Below, one piece after another: positions 30,898 to 43,513 of a DNA stretch of 64,000 bases. The notes beneath the pieces are model-generated. The model did not search any database, was not told the DNA's origin, and saw only the letters and a program-made list of their open reading frames with translations. Made by a program: the position numbers and the translations under genes. Location: NCBI GenBank assembly GCA_023091665.1, contig JALJCQ010000012.1, positions 310,001 through 374,000 on the forward strand, read 5' to 3'. The DNA comes from Pythium myriotylum. Lineage: Eukaryota > Oomycota > Peronosporomycetes > Pythiales > Pythiaceae. How positions within the stretch are numbered: position 1 is the first letter of the stretch; every line of letters starts with the position of its first letter.

Positions 30898-31398
30898 TCA
30901 AGACAAACGAATCACATGCTTGGAGATCTGGACGAACATCAAGATAAAACGGTGGCTCCGAATCTCCAGCATTCTTGATATCATCTGGAAAAACTTTTCG
31001 TTCAAACTCTCGAGCTGCTTGCCGACAATTCCATGTTCTGTGGTCAGATTCTTATGGGAATATAATGAATACGTGGCATTACCCTTCTCGTTGGATGTGG
31101 ACTCGAGCTTGACGATGCTATCAACGGTAGACAACGGAAAAAGTAACCAATTCAGTGTTACACACCCATGTAAACCGGTTCGACATAAAGATCTCGCGGT
31201 TCGTTTGCTCTTCCCCCATGCCCGGTGATCCCATGACAATATTCTTCGTGTTTGCATGCACATTGATGTTGTCAGGAGTATAGATTCTCGGCACCATCCA
31301 TCCACGGCCAATGACACCACTTGCTTGTCTTCCATGCGCCAAAGATCGTCCCGGTTCTGGTGCATCCGCCCAAGGTGCTCATAATCTTCCAGATCCAC
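30898..31398 (-). other. unidentified 166-codon ORF between the two Crinkler-like loci
   Basis: Open frame with lower GC than neighbouring genes. I recognise no domain. It lies just downstream of the decayed Crinkler-like copy in another frame, so it may be the remnant of that gene's C-terminal region. No good start context was seen. Confidence 0.2.
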
Positions 31399-31432
31399 GA
31401 AATTTCGTGGACAGCGTCAGTCTCCCTATCTG

Positions 31433-31816
31433 TCAGTGAGATACGCTCCCTCGCGTACTTGTCCGGGTTGTGAGGACAGTGGTGCCTGGAAGTGCGAGTA
31501 GCTTGGCCGCTGGGGCTAAACTCAGAGGGATAGGATACAGCGCTGGCACTTCGACGACGATCGTGCTATTCAACAATACCCTCGGATCCACCGGCGAGGT
31601 ATTCTCTTCGACGTAAGCTGCTCTGTTCATGTAGAGGCGCAGATTCGCGGCCGTCACTTTTGAAGCCAGAACAGGCCTGATTTGGTTCCAGACTGCCTTA
31701 CAAAAATTTCCAATATCTTCGGCATCTTCCAGTATTCACAACGAATCTGCCCTGATGTCTGCGTAGGGAGCGTGCTCTGCTGCTTCCATTAGCTCGAACA
31801 ACACGAAGATCCTCAT
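31433..31816 (-). pseudogene. decayed Crinkler-like header copy
   Basis: From ATG 31816 the frame reads a header similar to the gene at 29853-30515: FVLFELMEAAEHAPYADIRA, an in-frame TGA at 31736-31738, then EDAEDIGNFCKAVWNQIRP, TAANLRLYMNRAAY and [15 protein letters not shown], and stops at 31433. The internal stop replaces a position that is Arg or Leu in the intact copy's [12 protein letters not shown]. The linker lacks the VAP repeats, and the zinc-binding tail is not present before the stop. Confidence 0.6.
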
Positions 31817-31835
31817 CGACCAACCGAACACATCA

Positions 31836-33900
31836 TCACAAAACGCGTCTATTCACGCTAGCATGCTGACATTCAACCGAAACAACTCGCGTACACTTAG
31901 CATCTGCGGATACAACAGTCGCGCCGTCTTCTGTACGTTGAACCCATCCACCTCGTACACATATACATCCCGGAAGCGCACGCGAGTGAGCGAGCACGAT
32001 CAACATAACAACGAACAGATGCTCAGTCGGGATGAGCCACTTGGCGTTCGCGATCACGTATCCATTGCAGTAAATGCCGTCGGCACTGGCGAACTTCATG
32101 CCTTTGATGTAGACGCAGTTGGCATAGTCGGAGACGAGTCCGACGCGGTTTTGCAGTGGCGCGCCGGTGGCGATCTCGAACACAGTCAGTGTGCCTTTCC
32201 ACGAGAGAGTCGAGTCGACTTCGACGGAGGACCGCTTGGCTCCGGACTGAGCTGTGACGCGCGGGGTGGGAAGAAGTGGAGGTATGTCTTTCTCATGAGA
32301 GCGTAGACGACGACAAGTATGAAGGTTGAAAACGTAGGCCAGAGCGCTGCCAAGATGAACTCTGGGTCTTTCGGGGCAAGAGTGTGGATGGTCCAGTACC
32401 TCATGGGGGTTAACGAAGCGTGATCATCTTCCATTGGTGCGAGACCTTGGCTGTAGTCTTTGCCTGCAAATGCTGCAGATACTCCGAGAATCTTGGGGAA
32501 CCAAGCGGCGATTGCCCGCCGCTGGCGAAATCCGATATCGAAGAGAATGATGGTGAGAGCTGGATCGATGCGTTCTTGAAGTAGGTGACCCATCAGCCCA
32601 GCTAGACCCATGAAAATCGCCAATAAATCCGCGTAGATGATGTCTTCAAAGACGACGATGTGTGGCAACAAAGCATCGAAGCTGCCTTCACCGATGCAGA
32701 ACTCCATCAGAGTCCAGAAGTTGTTGATTGTCCAGCTGAGGAAAATGATCACTGCTCTTGGCAGCAGTGTGGATGAGATGGATACGAAGGCGTCGCCAAC
32801 CCATATTTTGCCCTTCGTCGCATTGTGGTACACGACGATGATTAGCACTATCAGGTTGAAGAGTGCGTCAGCCGCAAACAAGACGTGGACACCGTGCACC
32901 CATGCCCACGAATCGCGCAAGGAAAGGAAGAGTATCCAGACCAATTCCACTCTGCCATGGCTCGAATTGGGGTGGTCTCGAAGTCCCAGTTCAGGTTCTT
33001 GAGATTCCTCTGCTCCGTCAACGCATTCACGTAAAATCCGACACGTGCGGCCGTGGAGACGATCTTAACAGCTTCAACACTAAGATTCCGGGGAACACTT
33101 TCCAAAACCCAAAGACTCTCGGCGTCACGACTTCGGAACATGTATGGCTGATATGCGTTGAACTGGAACGGGAAACCAAGACGCAAAGCGTGGTGGTATG
33201 TGACGATTGAGTTTCTGACATCTGTGATGAAAGTTAGCGTGATAGATGCCGCTGCACCGTTCTGGAACTCTCGCGGGAGCTCGTAGTCTTGAACTGACAT
33301 GCTCCATGTGAGAATAGCGACTTCGTTCGGATCTGCTTTGCTGCGCATTAAGTAGAAGGCACGGAGTGAAGAGAAGTCGCTATGCACTATTGCATCTGAC
33401 GTGCAGTCAACAACCGGCAAGATAAGTTCACTTTCATCCAAGAAGGTGAAGTTGTACGCGGTGTGGTCTGTCATCTCGGCGAAGTTTTGCCGGAGATACT
33501 CGTCGCTGTACGCCCATGGATTGAACAGCTCAACGTCGCTTGTACAGTCATCGAATGAGGCGTTTGTTTTCGAGTGAAGATACAATGTCCCATTGCGCGG
33601 TGTGGTTGTGTTCTCCAGGCACTCTACGACTAGGGGACTAGCTCGCAGCGCTGACTTGCCGACAAAGTGTGGAATAAGCGAGGAGAAATATGGGGCAGGA
33701 AGGATTGTCGAGTCTACGATACCGCGCATAAGATGAAACGAACGGGTAGAGGCAGCAATTGAGGTAGCGATGTACCACGCTGCGGCTGCGAGTTGCAAGA
33801 GCCTAACTGAAACTCGAAATACTTGGTGTAGCCTCTCTCGTCCTGACGTCCGTGCACGAAGTACATCCCTACTTGAGTATCTGGAGTCCTTTCGCATCAT
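31836..33900 (-). pseudogene. multi-pass membrane protein of an oomycete family, broken by two frameshifts
   Basis: Three overlapping frames read as one protein. Segment 1 (33900 to about 32970) starts MMRKDSRYSSRD, has a hydrophobic helix (VRLLQLAAAAWYIATSIAAS) and a large extracytoplasmic-looking domain ending NLNWDFETTP. Segment 2 (about 32970-32260) continues VELVWILFLSLRDSWAWVHG, then GKIWVGDAFVSIS, WTINNFWTLMEFC and QERIDPALTIILFDIGF, with several membrane spans. Segment 3 (about 32250-31836) reads RSSVEVDSTLSWKGTLTVFE and IYCNGYVIANAKWLIPTEHL. Each junction is a net -1 shift, and both ambiguity intervals contain CCACCCC on the sense strand. Related multi-pass proteins recur in oomycete genomes; function unknown to me. 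Either a recent pseudogene or two homopolymer errors. Confidence 0.6.
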
Positions 33901-34205
33901 TCTTAAATGTCCAACGCTTCAGGTGATGTCGACGGATTGTCAACTAATTGCCTTAACTTGTGGGAATATTTGAGTATGAGTAGTGGCCATCTGTTCGAAG
34001 TCAGTGGTCTGTAGGGAGTTTGGAAGACCAGAAGACTACCTCAAATGACTACGCTCGACGTAACCGCCTGACCTCAGTGATGATGGATCGTAACGGACAT
34101 CTTCAGTCAGAGCTTCGGTCTTGTTCTTTGAATATTAACGGCCGGACGAATCGTCAGAGTGTCAACCTTGATATAGCTTCTATTGATTTCGTACATCTCA
34201 ACCTG
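33901..34205. other. intergenic, 305 bp
   Basis: Between the start of the membrane-protein locus and the SCYL1 3' end, both on the minus strand. Nothing recognised. Confidence 0.5.
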
Positions 34206-36953
34206 TTAGAAATCCCATTTGTCCCACTCATCGCCTTTTTTCTTGCTCGCGTCAAGCTTCATCGCGCCGAGCGACTCTCTCTTTGCTTTCGCCTCTGCCA
34301 TCCGCTCGCTGATAGGCTTGCGAACACTTGACGGGGCGCTGCCTCCTCCAGACGAAGGTGCGGCGGCAAAGAGCGCAGATGAAGTCGCTGAGCTGGATGG
34401 AGTCTGGTGTGTCGTGCCAAAGCTCGACGTGCGAGAGCCGGTATTGCTTCCAAAACTGGAAGTTCGCGAGGCTGAAGCACCGACCTGAAGAGTCGTGGTG
34501 TTAGACGTAGACGCTGGTTTGGCTGGCGCGCCGAAACCAAGGTCGTCATCGCCGCCCCAATTGTCGTCGCCCCACCCGTCATTCGAAGACATAGCGAACG
34601 TAGAGGATGCTGCTGCCGGTTTAGACACGTTCAGCTTCATCGAAGAGGAGGAGGATGATGATGAAGTTGAGGTTCGTGTGTTTGCAAATGCTGATGTGCT
34701 GGCGGCAGGCTGTGGTGGCGCCTTGGGGCTACCAAACCCGTCCAGGTCATCGTCGTCACCCCAAGCATCATCTTCTGCGCCAAAGTCATCCGCGGCCGTT
34801 GAGAACGTGCTGATTGCAGACTGCGCCGGGTTTGAAGATGAGGATGTACCGAACGAGGAAGGCTGATGATTCGAGGGTTGCGCCGAACTAGAGGAGTTTG
34901 TCGAATGAGACCCAGAACCTGAGCCGACAATCTTTCCAACGTTGGACGCGACAGCCGACGCTGCCCACGAAGTAAGCGAAGAGGCATAGCTCGATCCACC
35001 CGTTGCGACGCTCACGTTGCCGTTAGCGTGGCTAGAAGATCCCGAGGATGCGCTGGCGGCCTCTCCTCCATTTTCTTGTCGAAGCTTCTGCTCCTTGGCC
35101 TGCTCTTCTTCACGAATTTTCATTTGTGCCTGCTCAGCCATCACTTTCTTCATAAATAAGTCCATTGAGAGCGACGCCTGCTCGCGAACACTAATTGATA
35201 CGTCCAATAACAGAGGGGCGATCACGGGAACGACACTACTGGCCATCGCCTCAGGCGTGAAAAACTCCTACAAAGAGGCAAGGTCAGCAATTTCTCCAAC
35301 ATTAGGATGACGCAACTTGCATTCGTACCTCACATGCAGTCAACGAGCGCAGACCGGCGAGTCGAGCGTGTGGGAACGGATCTCGCAGCGCTCGAGAAAA
35401 GGCAGGAAATAACACCTTCGGGCGTGTAGCGTCATTTAGCTTGGATGCAATTCGACCAAGGCAGATGGTGGTGTTGGTGCGAATTGCTGGCTCAGGATCC
35501 GTCTAGAGAAAACAAAATTGGTGGGGGGTTAAGTTCGCCTACTTTTGCTCATCTGCGACTCCCGATTAGTGCTCACCTGTAGCTTGGCGAAGTACTTCAT
35601 TACGCGTGTGTTTAAGTTCGAGTCTGACAGTTTGTCGGCGATTTGGAGCATCGACTTGACGGTGAGTTCTCGTAGAACAGGTGCAGCATCCGTAAAGCCA
35701 CTGCAGATGTTGTCAAAGATAACGGGGCTGTTCACAAGCTTGGCGTCAAAGTGGACGGCGAATTTCTCCATCATTTGCAATAGCTGCACACGCACGGCGC
35801 GGTCGTTGCAGCTGAAGAGCTTAATGATCACGGGTAGCACCTGCTCTTTAAACTCTTCGGCGGGCAGCGAGGAGCCGATCTGGACCATCGCGGGGAGCAT
35901 ATGGCTCGCCGAGGGGTCGAGCTTGACGGGGGCATTTTTGCCGGCGGTCGCGGCGCCAAACTCGACAACTCCTTTGAGTGCCGGCAGCACCTTGTGCACA
36001 GCAAAGATCTGCGGCAGCGTCGTGAGGTTATTGTTCAGATCTTTGTAAAACTCGACTTTTTCCTCGGGCGTCTTGACTGCGAGGTTCTCGAGGAAGTCCA
36101 TGCGCTTGATAAACGGCGTGTCAAAATACGAGGCCGCGAGAAATTTGTCGGGCGTCGAGCGGCGGCGCGGGTCGGCCTCGACTGCCTTGCGGTACTGCAT
36201 GCGCAGTGCGTGCGGGATGTTGGTCGCGCTCGCGAGGTCGTTGGCGCGCACCTGCGAGTCGTTGAACACGTAATAAAGCAGCGCGGCGAACGCGTAGATG
36301 TCGACGGCCGAGGACGGCGCCTGCGCGATGGTTTTCCACTCGCGGCGCTGGCACTCGGGCGACTTGTAGTTGGCGTCTGCGAACTGCTCAAAGGCCGTGT
36401 AGATGTAGGACGGCCCGTCGCTCGTGAGCTCGCCCGTGAGCTCGAGTCCGCCGAGCTTCCAGTCGCCCCCCTTGGTCACGAAGACGCTCGAGGGCCCGAC
36501 GCGGCCGTGGAGCAGCTTGCAGTCGACCGTGAGGAACTGGAGCGCGAGCAGCACGGAGCGCAGGCCCCAGGCGACGCTCATCTGGAACTCTTCGCTCGTA
36601 CCGTACTGGCGGCGCAGCTCGTCGAGGTACTGCGGCAGCGGCGTGACGGCCTCGGTGACGATGATCACGGGTCCGTTGTTGGGCGTCTCGACGCCGTCGA
36701 GGAACGCGAGCATGTTGGGGTGGCGCAGCGTCTTGAGGCGCTTGAGCGCGTTGAGCGTCGGCTGCGACGCGCCCTGCTTGCTCTTGAAGACCGAGACGGC
36801 GTGGCTCGCGTCGCCCTTGGCGTGGCCCGGCAGCAGCACAAAGTCGGGCAGCGCGACGCCGTCGGCCTCGGGCGCCGCGTCCAGCACGTAGGGCAGTCCG
36901 CCCGTGGCGGCGCTCGAGCCCACGAGGCCCCCGAGCGACTTGAGGAAGTTCAT
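34206..36953 (-). CDS. SCYL1: SCY1-like pseudokinase (SCYL1/NTKL type), three exons
   Basis: Exons: 36953-35577, 35502-35329 and 35267-34206; introns 74 and 61 nt. From MNFLKSLGG the product is 870 residues; an in-frame ATG at 36998 adds 15. The N-terminal protein-kinase fold is catalytically dead: the HRD loop reads LLHGRVGPSSVFV and the DFG position reads LGGLE. HEAT repeats follow (about 330-560; FSCNDRAVRVQLLQMMEKF, PEPAIRTNTTICLGRIASKL, DPFPHARLAGLRSLTACE). The tail is Ser-rich with repeated acidic Trp blocks (AWGDDDDLDGF, GWGDDNWGGDDDLGF) and ends GDEWDKWDF. Known role: SCYL1 binds COPI and works in Golgi-ER trafficking; animal SCYL1 ends in a dibasic COPI signal, which is absent here. 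Confidence 0.9.
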
Positions 36954-38010
36954 TTTGGAGCGAGAGGGGGGCGCCGTCGTCCTCAAGATGCCCTGCAAAG
37001 GGAAACCAAGGTCAATATGGGTTGTGGGTTGCGGGTTTGGAAAACGGGTCGGGTGGGTTGGAGAAACCCATGGGTTCTGTCCTGCGAAAGTCGAGGAGGA
37101 GGCAAGGAAGGAAGGGAGGTCTCTTCAATACGGCGACGGAGCTCGTGGCCAGGTGCGTTGGCGAGCGACGCCTGCGGTGGGTGATCGTGGTGATCTCTCA
37201 TCTTCAGAGAGTCGGTCCAGCCGTTGTCGTCGACGGACGGACCGACGGACGCCTCGCGTTTCTCGAGTGGGAGAGACACGCCGCGCGCGACGTCATCCAC
37301 ACGACGCCCGATTCCGAGGTGTGGTCGGCTCTATGCGAGAGATACTCGGGGTCGTGGAGGGATGGGGATCGCAAGGCTCGTCCAGCTGGACTCGCAGCGC
37401 AGGTGAGCTGCCAGGAACAAGAAGAAGAAGAAGAGCGCGTCAACAGTTCAGCATGGGCCCAAGATTCCTCACGACACACCATGTATGGTATGTACACCCG
37501 GGTCGGGCCGGGTCCTCATCCACACTGCAACACGAACCGACCCGTCCTTTCTCTCCCCCCAGACCAGTCGTCGTCTGATCAGACCCATTTGGCACGAACC
37601 CCCCCCTGATTTGATCGGGTTGGCATCTGAGTCTGAGGACGCCGCTGCTTTTTTTTCCTCGGGCGTCCTTTCTGCGGGGAAAAGGGGCTTTTTCGAACCT
37701 TGTGTGGTCCATCTTTTTCGCGAATGAGATCGCTCGATGTTCCTTTTCACCCAATCCCATCGTGTCGTCCAGGCGGTTTTGGCCCTTCTGCGCGTCCCAC
37801 ATGATACAATCGCCAGGGACGGACGGCGGCCCCGAGAGCTCGAGCTCACCTTCAAGAGACTCACGTGCTCGCTCGCGCGCGCGTTAAAGCGCCTGCCGCT
37901 CCGCTCGCCCCGCCCGCGGCGCGCGAGAAGCCGCAATCCACCAAAACGTGGACTGGCCGCGCAGCTGGCCGCGCCACGGAAGCGAAAATCCCAGCAGGAG
38001 CCACTCCGCC
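36954..38010. other. intergenic, 1.06 kb, divergent promoter region
   Basis: Between SCYL1 (-) and the YAK1-like kinase (+). Contains purine-rich stretches (37415-37440) and T/C runs near 37645-37690, without a supportable ORF. Confidence 0.5.
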
Positions 38011-40903
38011 ATGCAGCCGGCCCTGCTCCAGCTCACGCGCGGGCTCCAGGCCACTTACGCGCACTGCGCCAAGCCCACGAGCGCGCGCAGGAGCGCCAAG
38101 CCGGCCACGAGCGCCGACGCCGCGACCACGCGGCGCGTGCTCACCAAGAAGACGCGGCCGTCGGGCAACAACGGGCTCGACAATGAGGAGCAGAACCTCA
38201 TTGTGCGCGCGCGCGACGTGCTCGGCGGCCGCGAGGCACTGCCCATGCAGCCCGAGTTTGTCGTGCTCGATATGCTCGGACAGGGCACGTTTGGACAGGT
38301 CTTCCGGTGCCAGAACGTCGACACGAAAGAGATCGTCGCGATCAAAGTCATCCGCAACCACCCGTCGTACTACAAGCAGGCCATCGTCGAGGTTCAGATC
38401 ACGCGACTGGTGAGAGACCCGTGACTTGCATTTTCGAGGCGCAGGTTTCCGTGGAGAGCGGAATTGCCAGGACTGAACTGATCATCACTTGACTTTTTTT
38501 GCCCACTAGCTGAACGCATCGTATCGAGAAGACGAGGCACCGCACTTCGTGCGTCTGCGAGACACATTTGAGTTCCGCAATCACCTCTGCATCGTGTTTG
38601 AGCTGCTGAGTATCAACCTCTACGAGCTCATCGCTGAAAACAATGTACGCATGAGCCCACCTGACAGATTTCCTTCCTACGGTGTATTAATTCCAACTTG
38701 GTCGGTGTAGTTTAACGGATTCCCGCTTGAGATCACGCGCGGTTTCCAACAACAGATCCTCCACGCGCTCGTCCGCATGGACGAGATCGGCGTCATCCAC
38801 TGCGACCTCAAGCCTGAAAACATCTTGCTCGTTGGGTGAGTAAGGCAGAATGTTTTCTGGTGGGGTAACCGAGCTGGCTGACGGTTCTCGGCTACCTTTC
38901 ACAGGCAAGATCGGTTCCTGAGCGACGTCGTGTACCACAACGATCCTCACATGGTCCGCATCGTTGCTTCGTGTGGCGCGCCGATAGGTAGCGCGAGGCC
39001 CATGACAAGTAGTCGGTTGGCGACAGGTGAAACTCCATACATTAAGGTCGTGGATTTTGGCTCGGCCTGTATGGAGAACGAGACTGTGTACTCGTACATT
39101 CAGTCGCGATTTTATCGGTCACCGGAGGTGCTGCTGGGGATCCCGTACACTGGCTCGATCGACTTGTGGTCGCTCGGGTGTATTGCAGTCGAGATGTTTT
39201 TAGGGCTGCCGCTGTTCCCCGGCGTCTCGGAGCACGACCAATTAAGGCTAATCGAGGAGACGTTGGGGAAGCTACCACAGGAATTGCTCAGACAAGGCCG
39301 AAACGTCTTGAAATTCTACAACGTGCACGCCGACAACCAGTTTGTGTTGAAGACACCCGAGGAGTTCGCTCGTGACACAAACGCGGAGGTTCAAATTTCC
39401 AAGAAGTACTTCAAGTACACGAAGTTGGAGGATATGATCCATGCGTACCCACATGCCAAGCACGCGACCGAGTCTCAGATCCGCCACGAACGGGAACGGC
39501 GCGAGGCGTTTCTCCATTTCGTGCGTGGTCTCCTTTGCGTAGACCCGAAGAAGCGATGTTCCGCCCGAGTCGCCATGCAGCATCCTTTTATAACAGGCGC
39601 GCAATTCGTGCAGGAAGAGGTCGAGTTCGCGCAAGCCCTTGGTATGTCGCCTGTCCTTGGGCCCGGCGGAAATCCTCCATCGGTCTTGCCTTTACCCAAG
39701 CTTCCGCCAGTTGTTCTACCGCAACGATATGAGTTTCAGACGCAACCGCCCACAAACGTATGGTCTAGTCCGGCCAGAAGCGACTTTGCCGAGTTGCCTG
39801 CAACGCCGAGCTACAATGAGAGTATCTGGGGGCCAATGGGGATGCCACCATATGCGCCAGGCAGCTTCCAACACGCAGAGCAACTATCTCCAGCCGCGAG
39901 TTACTACGTCACCGATTTCCGGGAAAAGATCAACCACAAGGTGGCTCCATCTTCTCTAGGCGAGAGCAATCGCGTGTATCCATACGACCCATACAGCGGC
40001 AACGAGAGCCACCAAATCACCGGGTACTGTGAACAACCGCAGGAGTACTCCCCACGGGCTACTGGATATATTCAGCCAAACTGTCGGACAACACGAACGC
40101 TTTCTCTCGCGTCGTCAATCGACGGATTTCCAATTGTGCCGGTATCGCCGTTTAACAACACACCACAAGGCTTCGAGTCGCCGTACTACCCAAAACCACC
40201 ACAGCATACGCATGTCGTGGCTAGTGCATACGAATGGCCAATAGAGGAGGCAGCATACCCAGCCCAGCCTGCACCAGTGACGGCTAGAAGAGGAACGTGG
40301 GGGCACGAGCTGCAGGAGTCCTGGCAGCAAGATCCTATTCCACGGCATCATCAGTACATGCCTGAGCAGTCGAACCCGCCACTGCGGCGAGGTAAGCGAC
40401 AGCACACCAACTCCTGGGATAGCGGCGATACTCGGGAGCTTCGAAGGCACGAACCAGTCCACACCCACTCATCATATTCTGGGTACAGCCGACAGCATTA
40501 TCACACACCACAGCAACTGCAACGTGCCCATACAGTGAGCAACTCTGGCCCCTCAAGGATACAGAGTACTCCGCGAAAAAACGATCACAAGACCAAGGGT
40601 TTAGCAGCACGCCATCGAAAGAGTCCGAAGAGTGGTGTGGTTTCTTCTGGGAGCAGGTCCCAGCATCATCATCACCTCCATCACCAATACAATCAGCAGC
40701 AGCTGCGCTCATACTCCCGAAGGCAAGACTTACCGACACCCAGAGATGTATCAGAGTACGTGGCGGTGATTCCTCCACATCGTCGTCACGAGTATCCACC
40801 TCCGAAGCGTGACGAGTCGACAGGTGTTTGCAGTGTCGAAGAGAAGTTCAGTTCGGCCATGAGCCTCGGAATCTCTTCATCGGCATTGCCCCTTCCAACA
40901 TGA
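38011..40903 (+). CDS. YAK1: YAK1/DYRK-family dual-specificity protein kinase, four exons
   Basis: Exons: 38011-38409, 38510-38644, 38711-38835 and 38905-40903; introns 100, 66 and 69 nt; 885 residues. An in-frame ATG at 37948 is less likely. The kinase domain (about 85-430) shows the glycine loop [14 protein letters not shown] lysine, catalytic loop [16 protein letters not shown], the activation-loop [14 protein letters not shown] with the DYRK YxY autophosphorylation pair, and [15 protein letters not shown] typical of YAK1. Between the catalytic loop and DFG lies an insert of about 35 residues. The C-terminal 430 residues are disordered, rich in Pro, Gln, Tyr and Ser, with a His run and a basic segment ([17 protein letters not shown]). 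Known role: stress and nutrient signalling antagonistic to PKA/TOR in fungi, TOR-linked in plants. Confidence 0.9.
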
Positions 40904-41000
40904 GGAAGGGAGTCATGAGAAGGACAAGATACAGAAAGCAAACAAATGTCGTGAATATGTATCTTTCGTGCTCATCAGCGTCCAGAGAGAAAGATCTCCA

Positions 41001-43127
41001 TCATCCTTCCAGAAATTCGATTGCGCGCGCGATGAGATCGGGCTTCCGACCTGAGACTGGCAAACCGTGAGCGGCAAGAAAATCTTTTAGCTCCGCAACG
41101 GTCTTCTTCTGGATGCCATTGCTCACGACGAGGGTAGTCCAAGCGGCTTTATCGTACTCATTGCCAGCCTCAGGCATCCCATCTCCTCCTGCTTTTGCGG
41201 GCTTCTTCTTGGGAGCTCGTTTCCCAGATGGCGCTTTCTCCTGGTGGATGAAAGAAAGATTTAGTGGAGGAATCGTCGGATTCGCTAACCCACGTAATTC
41301 TAACCTTTCGTTTCAGGTTGCTCCTATCCACGTCACCACAAGTTTCCTTGAATTCGGCGATTGCCTCTTGAACCTCTTCACGTGAAAATCCTTCCTCATC
41401 AGGTAGCGTAGAATCCTTCGTCTCATCGAACTCTAGCTCTTCTTCACCGAGAGCCAGTGCCTGGACACTAGCGTAATGCTTCTGGAGTTCTGTTCAAGTT
41501 ATTAGCGCCAAGCGTCCATTCGAATAATAGAAGGATAAGGCTCACCTGGGTTCTCAAAGCTAGGCAGCTCGGAGAGCTTCAGCTTGGAGATCAACTTTTT
41601 CGCAGCCTGAACTTGCTCATCATGAGCTACAGAGATTGTAAAACTAAATGTTGCACATACAGAAAAGGTTGTTCCCTCTCACCTTTCTCCTCGTTCTCCA
41701 CTTCGATATCGCGAATGTCATCAACATACGGCAAGAAAATCACGTTGAATCCCGTCGGCTGCACTTGTCCAAGCTCGTCGTGCACTTCTTCTTGTGGCAC
41801 CAATGCAACTAGTCTCGGCTCACTCGACTTACGTGCGATCAATCGAGCTAACGCGTACTTGCCACGTTTGACCATGGCATTGAGCAGCGCCATGAACGCA
41901 GTCGCGCTGCCTTCAATGTACCCATCACATGGGTACACAAAATACGGTGTGCGGATATTCTCATTCCATTTGAGAGAGGCCACAGGCTTGAAGCAAATCA
42001 GTTGCAGTCCGGGCGCATCGTAGTGCTTGATTTGCACGACGTCATCTCGGGAGAAGTAAACACGCTTTCCGCCGTAGGAAATGTATTTCTTCATCTCATC
42101 AGGGGTTAGGTACTTGCCCGTGTCGTCACAAAGCCACTTTGTTTCACTCTTGAGCGGTGTATTTGTGGTCGCATCCAGGTTAATGGGATAGCTCTTGCGC
42201 TGGATAACTGCGAGCGCGTAGAGTTCGACTCCGATAGACACTTCCTTGGTGATATGGAGAGGGAATGTTGAGAGCCGCCGCTTGCGGAAGCGTTTGCGAA
42301 GCGATGTCTCCATGAGGTCATCAAGTGACGTCACGGGGAATGCTGGCTGCAGCAGGGCGTCCTCTGTTGCTACATCTCCATCGTCGTCATTCGAAAAGTC
42401 TTTGAATGCACACGAATAAAACCGCTTGAGATCAAACGCGCTCTTGCCCGGCGGGGCGATGTAGAAGAGGTTGAGCGTGCGTTTCAGCTCGGCGTGGTTC
42501 TGGACCTGCTTTTGGATGCGGCCGACTTCGTCCCCGTCGGGCACCACACAGTTGTCGTCGTTTGTAAAGATCCACACGCGCTGCGAGTCCTTCTTCTTCA
42601 AGCTACCCAGAACAGCTTTGCGCTTAGCATCCCAACTGTGCCACATTTAAGATCCCTCTCTTTATAGCAACTCACTTGGCACCTGAGAACGCAATACCGC
42701 AGTGCCACAAAGCATTGCTGAACGCGAGCTTGTCGCTGTTACCCATGGCGTGGAACTCTTGCTGGAGCTCGTCATCGTCCTTCTCCACGAGGGACTGGAG
42801 CTGCTTGATACGCTGCGCGGACGGGTATCCGAGCGGCTGCAGCTCGTAGACATACTCGAGCGCACTGGCCTCGCTCTTCTTGGCCGAGCCAAAGAGCGCG
42901 ACGCTCAGCAGCGAGTTGTCACTGGCCACGACCTTGGCCTTGAGCAGCCTGACGAGCAGCGTGAGCACGGCGCGGAACCAGCTCTGCGCGCCTTCGTCCG
43001 CCGCGAACATGGCCTTGCGCGCGTCCACGAGCACGATGAGCGCGTCCTTTCCCTTGTCCTCGGCCTCCCACTCGTCTTCTTCGGGCGCGGGCGCCGCGAC
43101 GCCCTGCGAAGATCCCCACACGTCCAT
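41001..43127 (-). CDS. KU70: KU70 DNA double-strand-break end-binding subunit, five exons
   Basis: Exons: 43127-42676, 42635-41683, 41626-41546, 41489-41305 and 41240-41001; introns 40, 56, 56 and 64 nt; 636 residues. The N-terminal vWA-like domain reads DALIVLVDARKAMF. The Ku core shows YISYGGKRVYFSRDDVVQIKHYD, GLQLICFKP and YFVYPCDGYIEGSATAFMALL, then LVALVPQEE and GFNVIFLPYVDDIR. The C-terminal arm (EQVQAAKKLISKL...FENP) matches KU70, and the end is a SAP DNA-binding domain (KKTVAELKDFLAAHGLPVSG). Role: with KU80 it rings broken DNA ends for non-homologous end joining and protects telomeres. Intron 1 at 40 nt is the shortest in the window; splicing it joins GAN to WDAKRK, as homologs predict. 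It is convergent with the kinase gene, 97 bp apart. Confidence 0.92.
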
Positions 43128-43513
43128 GGCCACGACACGAACAGGCAACTGATCTCGACCTCGTCGTGGGCAGATGTAACCACTGGGTACATTTTTCAAA
43201 CGGTTAAGAACTGTTACAATCCGAAATGACTCATTAGGTTGAAGTGCTCAGATGGCAGAAGACAAGACAAGGCGAGACAAGAAGACGGTGGTGAAAACGA
43301 TCATTTTGTTGCAGACAACGGCCACGGCTAGCTCGCGTCTTGACTGAAATGCACTCTCCATGCACGATGTCACAGAGGCACAAAGAGACAAAGATACAAA
43401 AACACACTTGTCAACGGACCCGAATATCGATCCAACCAGGACTGACGTCGTCCTCGTGACGATATGTCTGCCATTTCGTCTACACGGTGGGTAGACGGGA
43501 ACCCAGTCTGTGT
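43128..43513. other. intergenic, 386 bp, outer left arm of the inverted duplication
   Basis: Between the KU70 start and the 3' end of secreted gene A. From about 43281 inward it is homologous, in inverted orientation, to the 3' flank of gene B (to about 46780). Confidence 0.6.
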
